Below, piece after piece: positions 59,514-64,000 of a stretch of DNA of 64,000 nucleotides. The first letter of the stretch is position 1. The number at the start of each line of letters is the position of its first letter. This DNA is from Chitinophagales bacterium (GTDB taxonomy: Bacteria; Bacteroidota; Bacteroidia; Chitinophagales; UBA8649), in NCBI GenBank assembly GCA_020635975.1, contig JACJYT010000004.1, positions 1 through 64,000 on the forward strand, written 5' to 3'. The notes under the pieces are model-generated. The model worked only from the letters and a program-made list of their open reading frames with translations, was not told the DNA's origin and ran no database searches. The translations under genes were made by a program, and so were the position numbers.

Positions 59514-60545
59514 TTGATAACAAGACTTTCATATAACTTTGATTACTATCCGTTCGGGATGGTAATGCCAGGGAGGTCATTTACTAGTGAAAGCTATAGG
59601 TTCGGGTTCCAAGGACAAGAGAAAAACAATGATATAAGCGGCACAGATGGTGGACACTTAGATTTTAAGTATAGAATTCATGATGTTAGGTTGGGTAGAT
59701 TTTTAAGTGTTGATCCGCTAGAAGGAGAGTACCCATGGAATAGCCCGTACTCATTTGCCGAGAATAAACTTGGTCTGGGAATTGAACTAGAAGGACGAGA
59801 GCTCTTAGATAAAGAAGAGGCACTTTTTCAAATGACTTATGGAGTTTTGTTTCTTAAGATTGAAAACTTCAACAATATTTCTCAAAAAATGCTAAGAGAA
59901 ACTTATCCAACTGCAGGACTAGTCTATTATGATGAAAGAACAGGACGTGTTACAGGTGAGGGTAAAATAGCACCAATAATCGTCAAACAGTTTAATTATG
60001 AATCCGACATCAATGTTCCAGATGGAAAACCTGGAGAGTTTGGTAAAATTCAGAAGCAAGGACAAAAGAATGATGGAACCAGGGATTCTCGAGTAAGAAA
60101 ATACATAGGGTCTTCCACTCCAAAAGGTAGGGGTGCCCTAGGTTTCATAGGGGTTGCAATAGATGCTGCTATATTTTTGGGAAATACATATCAGAATTCT
60201 ATGATTTCTTCTGACATTAATAAATTAGATAGCCAATTGAAGGATAATGCCAAAAAGAAATATGATTTTTGGAATAATGTTGTAGACCAATCAACATCAA
60301 GCTCTCCCATGAAATTGGCTGCTATTACTTTACAAGTTGCTATTGAGCAAAACTTGATACCTGTAGAGTACCAAAATTTAGAGTCCTTTTCTAAAATATA
60401 TAACGTGATTTTATATGGCGGGGATAATTTAGAAAAAGATGATATGCACTATAAGATTGGTATGGACTTATATAGAGGAATTACTAAAAAACTTGAAAAT
60501 TATGAAAGTCGAAAGGCAAAAGAATTTAAGAGAAAAAATGGGTAA
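59514..60545 (+). CDS. orphan RHS core tip with C-terminal toxin domain (rhs-CT)
   Basis: The 343-aa frame begins inside the RHS repeat-associated core (YYPFGMVMPGR, YRFGFQGQEKNNDISG, YRIHDVRLGRFLSVDPL, then SPYSFAENK), which occupies about the first 95 residues. The remainder (about 100-343) is a variable C-terminal domain expected to be the toxic tip of a polymorphic toxin; it contains a hydrophobic helix (ALGFIGVAIDAAIFLG). No toxin family is recognised. There is no N-terminal RHS shell and the frame opens with TTG, so this looks like a stored or displaced rhs-CT fragment, not a full gene. A lipoprotein gene overlaps its end. Confidence 0.78.
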   Translation: MITRLSYNFDYYPFGMVMPGRSFTSESYRFGFQGQEKNNDISGTDGGHLDFKYRIHDVRLGRFLSVDPLEGEYPWNSPYSFAENKLGLGIELEGRELLDKEEALFQMTYGVLFLKIENFNNISQKMLRETYPTAGLVYYDERTGRVTGEGKIAPIIVKQFNYESDINVPDGKPGEFGKIQKQGQKNDGTRDSRVRKYIGSSTPKGRGALGFIGVAIDAAIFLGNTYQNSMISSDINKLDSQLKDNAKKKYDFWNNVVDQSTSSSPMKLAAITLQVAIEQNLIPVEYQNLESFSKIYNVILYGGDNLEKDDMHYKIGMDLYRGITKKLENYESRKAKEFKRKNG

Positions 60546-61035
60546 AATTTTATTCTTATCTTTTTTAGTATTGGTAAGTGGATGTGGGTCGGAATCATCA
60601 GTGAACGATAATTTTTATAACCTATTTTGGGAATTGGATGGTTCTTTTAATAGAAAGCATGAACACTTTTGTGATTTTGATTTTTTTGATGAAAATGGAT
60701 ATTATTCAATGAAGTTTTATCCTGATGGTAAATATGAATGTTTCCAGATGGCAAGTAGCATAGACGATGTTGTTAGGAATGGCGGGATAACGACTGTCTA
60801 TTTTAGCGGAGAGTATAGTTTCATAAATCCAAACAGAAAAGAATATATAAAGTTAAAATCTGAAAAGTGTGTATTAAATGGGGTTTTTAAAGTATCATTT
60901 TATCCTTATGGAAAGTTTGGAGAGTATGATAAAATCTTCTGTGAGTTTATTTCAAGTGCTGTTGGAATAAGTTTTGTATCCATTGTTAGATCAAAGGAAG
61001 GAGTCAAATTTCTTGGTAAAGATTTGTCTAATTAA
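60538..61035 (+). CDS. candidate immunity lipoprotein
   Basis: The 165-aa product starts at the ATG at 60538, 8 bases inside the preceding toxin frame, and opens with a lipoprotein signal (MGKILFLSFLVLVSGC, lipobox VSGC). The mature protein is rich in Phe, Tyr and Asp and shows no catalytic motif. Immunity genes normally sit directly behind rhs-CT toxins; here the overlap and the envelope location make this the likely antidote for a toxin that acts outside the cytoplasm. The open frame upstream to 60439 is not credible. Confidence 0.7.
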   Translation: MGKILFLSFLVLVSGCGSESSVNDNFYNLFWELDGSFNRKHEHFCDFDFFDENGYYSMKFYPDGKYECFQMASSIDDVVRNGGITTVYFSGEYSFINPNRKEYIKLKSEKCVLNGVFKVSFYPYGKFGEYDKIFCEFISSAVGISFVSIVRSKEGVKFLGKDLSN

Positions 61036-61052
61036 TTTCGGTAGAAAATCTA

Positions 61053-61184
61053 ACTAATTAAAGATAGGAAAATATTTAATTTAAGCGAGATAAATTGATT
61101 TCAAAATTGTAGCGAATGCTACTTGCATAATAAGTCCGAAGCTGAAAGCGTTCGGACAGGGTTTGGGGTAAGCTACGCACAGTG
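61053..61184 (+). repeat. structured element, copy A (direct repeat of about 132 bp)
   Basis: This block reappears in the same orientation at 62845-62976. Copy A begins 17 bases after a cassette's last gene. It holds two hairpins: GTAGC-gaat-GCTAC and a longer one with GTCCGAA pairing with TTCGGAC, plus a GCTACGCACAGTG end. Matching blocks of over 25 identical bases occur at the start and around the second hairpin. The two copies frame the caspase-like rhs-CT cassette. Confidence 0.85.
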
Positions 61185-61264
61185 GGGGACCATTACTAAA
61201 AGTTACTACTTATAAATAATCCTTGGCCACCGCTGCGCTCAAGCTAAGGACAGCAGGGGATAAC

Positions 61265-61804
61265 TTAATCTATTAATTTTTCAATTCTAAAAGCTTCTGC
61301 ATCAATCAAGTTAGTCAAGCTATCAAGATAAATATTGTTTTGAAAATTTCTTTCCTCCTTTTCATGATAATAGGCTAGACCACTATTTAACCATTTGGAA
61401 TATTCAAACAAATTGTTTAACTCAATATATTTATCTAACAGTTTTTTTGACTGGCTGTCTGCTGTAGAAAATAGATTATATCCTTGATTCGTATTTTGTA
61501 GTAAAAAGTGATGCTGCTTGAACAAAATTATGTTGACTGTCAAATTAATATCATTATTCCTAGATGTATCTAGAAAGATAGAATCTAAATTAAATTTATT
61601 AAAATCTTCTCCTAAACTATTTGAAAAAGAAGTTGAGTTAGGTTGAAATGAGTAACCAAATTTTAAAAATGAATCAACAGAAAGTATTTCCTCTGCTTCT
61701 TGAGGCTGAGAATCTTCAATTCTTTCATTATTTATTATATCTTCAGTTTGATTAGCACATCCAATTAGGAAAGATATAAGACAGATAAACAGTATTTTTT
61801 TCAT
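61265..61804 (-). CDS. candidate immunity lipoprotein
   Basis: This 179-aa lipoprotein starts at the ATG at 61804 (MKKILFICLISFLIGC, lipobox LIGC), 4 bases behind the rhs-CT gene on the same strand. The mature part has an acidic start (NERIEDSQPQEAEEIL) and a helical C-terminal half (YIELNNLFEYSKWLNSGLAYYHEKEE). No known family is recognised. Its place directly after a toxin tip and its envelope location make immunity the likely role, as for the similarly placed lipoprotein of the preceding cassette. The two are not visibly related in sequence. Confidence 0.68.
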   Translation of the reverse strand: MKKILFICLISFLIGCANQTEDIINNERIEDSQPQEAEEILSVDSFLKFGYSFQPNSTSFSNSLGEDFNKFNLDSIFLDTSRNNDINLTVNIILFKQHHFLLQNTNQGYNLFSTADSQSKKLLDKYIELNNLFEYSKWLNSGLAYYHEKEERNFQNNIYLDSLTNLIDAEAFRIEKLID

Positions 61805-61808
61805 AATA

Positions 61809-62846
61809 TTAGAGATTTGATGGGTCAATTGTATTACCTAAATCAGTTGTTTTGATATTAGCCTCAATAGAAATTCCAGCAACTCCTTCTCTTCCTGAAT
61901 GATGAGATGCAAACCTTTCAGCTAAAGATTCTGACTTAAAAGTTCTTTGCATTAAATCTCCGTTACTACTAAAAACTGAGGCCGTGTATGAAACCACCTC
62001 ATATTTAATAAAAGTGCCATAAGTTGCAACTAATCTTCCTGTTTCTACACCATCTATTATTTCCGGTTCAACTTGACTTGTCGCCCCAACGGTTGTCACC
62101 CCTGTAATTTTGGTCATATTTTGTGCAATGTCATAATCCGTACCTCCACCATTGGCATTACAGGTAGCGAAACAAACTATTGCGTTACTTTCAAAGACAA
62201 CTTCACCAGAATTCATAGCACTAGACAAATCTCCAACATTTGCCTGATTAGATCCTGAAGCAGTAAATTGACTAGTATAAAATCCATTTTCAGCATCAAG
62301 GACAACTCCGTAGTTTACGCCATGAGCAAAAATTACAATATTTGATATAGAACCTTCATTTGTTGTAGCTTCTTTAAGCACATCAATTAACTGTCCTCCA
62401 GATGCCACCATAACAGGTTCATAATTACAAGAGTTGTGCAATAATAAGGCACGAGCCTGAAATGCATTGATATCTGAAGATGTATAGTAAGTAGTAAGGC
62501 TTCCTTCTTCATCAGAGCCATATATTGCCAAGTCAGCTTCTAAGCCGTCCAAATCAATAGCTGCAATAGGCATATTGGCTGCAAATTGATAAGGGGTTAA
62601 ATCCGCATATGCTTTGAAAAGTGGATCAATACTCAAGAACTTTCCCAACTGTGGGTTATAAATTCTAAACCCATAGTCATAGGTAGAGCCTCCGCCACCC
62701 ATTCCTTCAGGGTCTTGTTCTTTCCCATTAAAGCCGAACCTATAATCCGCTCCAGCCTTGACATAAGACCTCCCAGGCATTACCATCCCAAAAGGATGGT
62801 AGTTTATAAAGTTAAAACTGTTGGTAAAAAAGGATGAATTTTGCAC
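61809..62846 (-). CDS. orphan RHS core tip with caspase-like (clan CD) peptidase domain
   Basis: The 345-aa frame starts in the RHS core (YHPFGMVMPGR, YRFGFNGKEQD, FRIYNPQLGKFLSIDPLFK, YQFAANMPIAAIDLDG, about residues 15-103). From about 125 on is a domain with a His-Gly after a hydrophobic strand (IVIFAH175G) and a Cys after a second strand (AIVCFATC229NANGGG), followed by GVTTVGATSQ. This His-Gly ... Cys order at a distance of 54 residues is that of caspase/CHAT-type clan CD peptidases. So the toxin is predicted to cut proteins. The frame opens with GTG (62846), its first bases shared with repeat copy B. No shell is attached. Confidence 0.72.
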   Translation of the reverse strand: MQNSSFFTNSFNFINYHPFGMVMPGRSYVKAGADYRFGFNGKEQDPEGMGGGGSTYDYGFRIYNPQLGKFLSIDPLFKAYADLTPYQFAANMPIAAIDLDGLEADLAIYGSDEEGSLTTYYTSSDINAFQARALLLHNSCNYEPVMVASGGQLIDVLKEATTNEGSISNIVIFAHGVNYGVVLDAENGFYTSQFTASGSNQANVGDLSSAMNSGEVVFESNAIVCFATCNANGGGTDYDIAQNMTKITGVTTVGATSQVEPEIIDGVETGRLVATYGTFIKYEVVSYTASVFSSNGDLMQRTFKSESLAERFASHHSGREGVAGISIEANIKTTDLGNTIDPSNL

Positions 62847-62976
62847 TAATTAAAGATAGGAAAATATTTAATTTAACTCATGTGAATTGATTTCAAAATT
62901 GTAGCAAAAGCTACTTGCTTGGTAGTCCGAAGCTGAAAGCGTTCGGACAGGGTTGGGGGGTAAGCTACGCACAGTG
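62845..62976 (+). repeat. structured element, copy B (direct repeat of about 132 bp)
   Basis: This is the second copy of the element at 61053-61184, in the same orientation. It starts exactly at the start codon of the caspase-like rhs-CT frame. The stem GTAGC/GCTAC is kept but the loop differs (aaaa, not gaat), which suggests a structure under selection. Behind it the phrase GTAAGCTACGCA-AGTG is repeated in tandem (62959 and 62979). Confidence 0.85.
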
Positions 62977-63002
62977 AGGTAAGCTACGCAGAGTGGGAAG
63001 CT

Positions 63003-63035
63003 GTAATGGTCCAAAAGTGCCATTTAGACCATTAC
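63003..63035 (+). repeat. 33-bp inverted repeat, left copy
   Basis: This is one arm of a 33-bp inverted repeat with one mismatch to 63401-63433. It begins GTAATGGTCCAAAAGTGCCA. The arm is itself a partial palindrome (TAATGGTC and GACCATTA at its ends). Together the arms bound a 431-bp unit with one small gene. Confidence 0.9.
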
Positions 63036-63044
63036 CCTCCTAAT

Positions 63045-63344
63045 TTACAAAATTGTTGAAAATTCAATACTTAATACTTTTAACAGAACTGATAAACGTT
63101 TCAAATCATATGAAATAGCTTCTTCTCTATTGACCAGTCTATTAAGTTCCTGTATATCATCCGATATTTGTCCTATTGTTAAATTTGTAGGAACTACATA
63201 AGTATCAAATAATTCATTTTCTGTAATATCCCAATAAAAGTCATTCTTCAACGATATTTCATCACCGTACTTATCTCGAATTTTTAAAAGGAAATAGGAA
63301 GTCAAACTTTCAAGTTCTTTTAAATTTAGTTTAGTTTGATTCAT
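63045..63344 (-). CDS. small protein inside the inverted-repeat unit, candidate immunity protein
   Basis: This 99-aa protein lies wholly between the two 33-bp inverted repeats. The sequence has ELESLTSYFLLKIRDKYGD, then NDFYWDITENELFDTYVVP, then NLTIGQISDDIQELNRLV and a last helix (SYDLKRLSVLLKVLS). The pattern recalls small cytoplasmic proteins that sit near RHS and other polymorphic toxins in this phylum and probably neutralise them, but I recall this without a named family. No toxin tip accompanies it directly, so it may be an orphan antidote or a cassette remnant. The start is ATG at 63344. Confidence 0.65.
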   Translation of the reverse strand: MNQTKLNLKELESLTSYFLLKIRDKYGDEISLKNDFYWDITENELFDTYVVPTNLTIGQISDDIQELNRLVNREEAISYDLKRLSVLLKVLSIEFSTIL

Positions 63345-63400
63345 TGATAATCTTTTGTATATTATTTTTAAATGTTTCTATCTCATTATTAAGATGCTTG

Positions 63401-63433
63401 GTAATGATCTAAATGGCACTTTTGGACCATTAC
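63401..63433 (-). repeat. 33-bp inverted repeat, right copy
   Basis: This is the opposite arm of the inverted repeat at 63003-63035, differing at one position of 33. Its reverse complement starts GTAATGGTCCAAAAGTGCCA. The end phrase GGACCATTAC also occurs at 61187, right after repeat copy A. Confidence 0.9.
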
Positions 63434-63461
63434 CTGAGCTAGGTAAAGGACATAATGGATA

Positions 63462-63665
63462 CTACTTTCTTCTCATTTTTTGATACAAACCTAAGCCAAG
63501 AACAAAGAAGCCTACAAAAATTAAAATTAACTCTATTCTATTATAGGATTGATTCCCCAATTCAGGATTTATTAGAATATTTATATTTCTCAATATTAAA
63601 AAAATATGAGGAAGGAAAATAACCTTGTAAACATGTTCTAAATATGTATTTTTGTTACCCCTCAT
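63462..63665 (-). CDS. small two-helix membrane protein, candidate immunity protein
   Basis: This 67-aa product has two hydrophobic segments (about residues 13-30, KVIFLPHIFLILRNINI, and 43-62, IELILIFVGFFVLGLGLY) and a basic end (QKMRRK). It starts two bases after the stop of the gene before it on this strand, whose end is in the window. That gene looks like the tail of another toxin tip, so this may be its membrane-located antidote. No family is recognised. The small size makes the call tentative. Confidence 0.5.
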   Translation of the reverse strand: MRGNKNTYLEHVYKVIFLPHIFLILRNINILINPELGNQSYNRIELILIFVGFFVLGLGLYQKMRRK

Positions 63666-63667
63666 GT

Positions 63668-64000
63668 CTATTTTATATTCTGAGGATCCAATTGATCCAT
63701 GGGTAAGGTTAATAAATCATTAGGAGCCGTTTCAATTTGATTGTTTTCTTTATGTTTATCGGAGTGATCACGTTTAAAATAATCATTAAAAATGGTTGTA
63801 ATAACCTTTTCTATTTCCTCTCTTATAGGTTTATAACTTCCTGAAGCTCCTGTTCCATATTTCTCAGATAAACAGTTTATTGTGAAATCAAGTACAAAAT
63901 CCTTTAAAGATTTTGAGTTCGGTGTAACACCAGAATTATCAATCGTAAAATCAGCTAAAGAACTGAAAAACGCCTGATCGTAACCAGATAAACCATACTT
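63668..64000 (-). CDS. partial gene, C-terminal end of an unknown (possibly rhs-CT toxin) protein
   Basis: The frame is open from the window edge at 64000 down to a TAG at 63668-63670, giving at least 110 residues with no start visible. The readable part begins KYGLSGYDQAFFSSLADFTI, continues NSKSLKDFVLDFTINCLSEKYGTG and ends in an acidic, Pro-containing tail (LPMDQLDPQNIK). There is no RHS motif in this part, so toxin status rests on context: it is tightly followed by a small membrane-protein gene and lies in a cluster of rhs-CT cassettes on the same strand. The upstream sequence would decide. Confidence 0.55.
   Translation of the reverse strand, partial: KYGLSGYDQAFFSSLADFTIDNSGVTPNSKSLKDFVLDFTINCLSEKYGTGASGSYKPIREEIEKVITTIFNDYFKRDHSDKHKENNQIETAPNDLLTLPMDQLDPQNIK

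Noticed and set aside
1..64000. tRNA, rRNA or CRISPR arrays anywhere in the window.
   Set aside because: No cloverleaf, rRNA-like stretch or regularly spaced repeat array was found by reading; the only tandem array (6005-6068) has no spacers.

Overview
The window is a chromosomal segment of a Bacteroidota bacterium, most likely Flavobacteriia-like. The grounds are low GC, many copies of the Bacteroidota -7 promoter box TAnnTTTG, almost no visible Shine-Dalgarno sequences, type IX secretion (T9SS) parts and cargo (PorD, PorP/SprF, type A and type B sorting domains), a Bacteroidota-type RNA polymerase omega subunit, and BamD with the family's usual neighbours. The species cannot be named from the sequence alone.

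Layout. 1-3.2 kb: a PIF1-like helicase followed by a complete IS110-family insertion sequence with a plausible bridge-RNA leader. 3.6-6 kb: small secreted proteins, a PaaI-like thioesterase, and an AHSA1/SRPBCC gene broken by one nonsense codon. 6-11 kb: amtB, lysS and an ABC-F ATPase. 11-15.5 kb: lipoprotein and secreted genes of unknown function, a TMEM43-like membrane protein, a CDGSH iron-sulfur protein and a glycosyltransferase. 15.5-19.1 kb: the conserved operon bamD-rpoZ-coaC-coaB-porD, with coaBC split in two at a T6A6 run. 19.2-26.8 kb: a six-TM ion channel with a strongly acidic filter, methylmalonyl-CoA mutase with a short N-terminus, an RsmB/RsmF methyltransferase, an ECF sigma/anti-sigma pair and a fatty-acid desaturase.

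26.8-41.5 kb is an adhesion and secretion block: a PorP/SprF protein, a gliding-type C-terminal-domain protein and a giant (about 3,240 aa) multidomain T9SS cargo, all on the minus strand behind one promoter, followed by a LytS/LytTR-type two-component pair. 42.6-46.8 kb holds rplM-rpsI-rpsB-tsf and pyrH-frr, with a structured leader and internal hairpins. 46.9-48.2 kb is a second ECF sigma operon with a likely self-recognised promoter. 48.3-59.4 kb holds lpdA, radC, a cohesin/dockerin-like T9SS protein, then a forward run of an unknown protein, kmo, recJ, lptB, a lipoprotein and an undescribed kinase-fold protein.

59.5-64 kb is the most unusual part. It is a cluster of orphan RHS C-terminal (rhs-CT) toxin cassettes, each followed by a candidate immunity gene. 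One complete cassette, whose toxin tip looks like a clan-CD (caspase-like) peptidase, is framed by two direct copies of a structured element of about 132 bp. Next to it, a 33-bp near-perfect inverted repeat bounds a 431-bp unit carrying one small immunity-like gene. This arrangement suggests a modular store of toxin tips that recombination can exchange.
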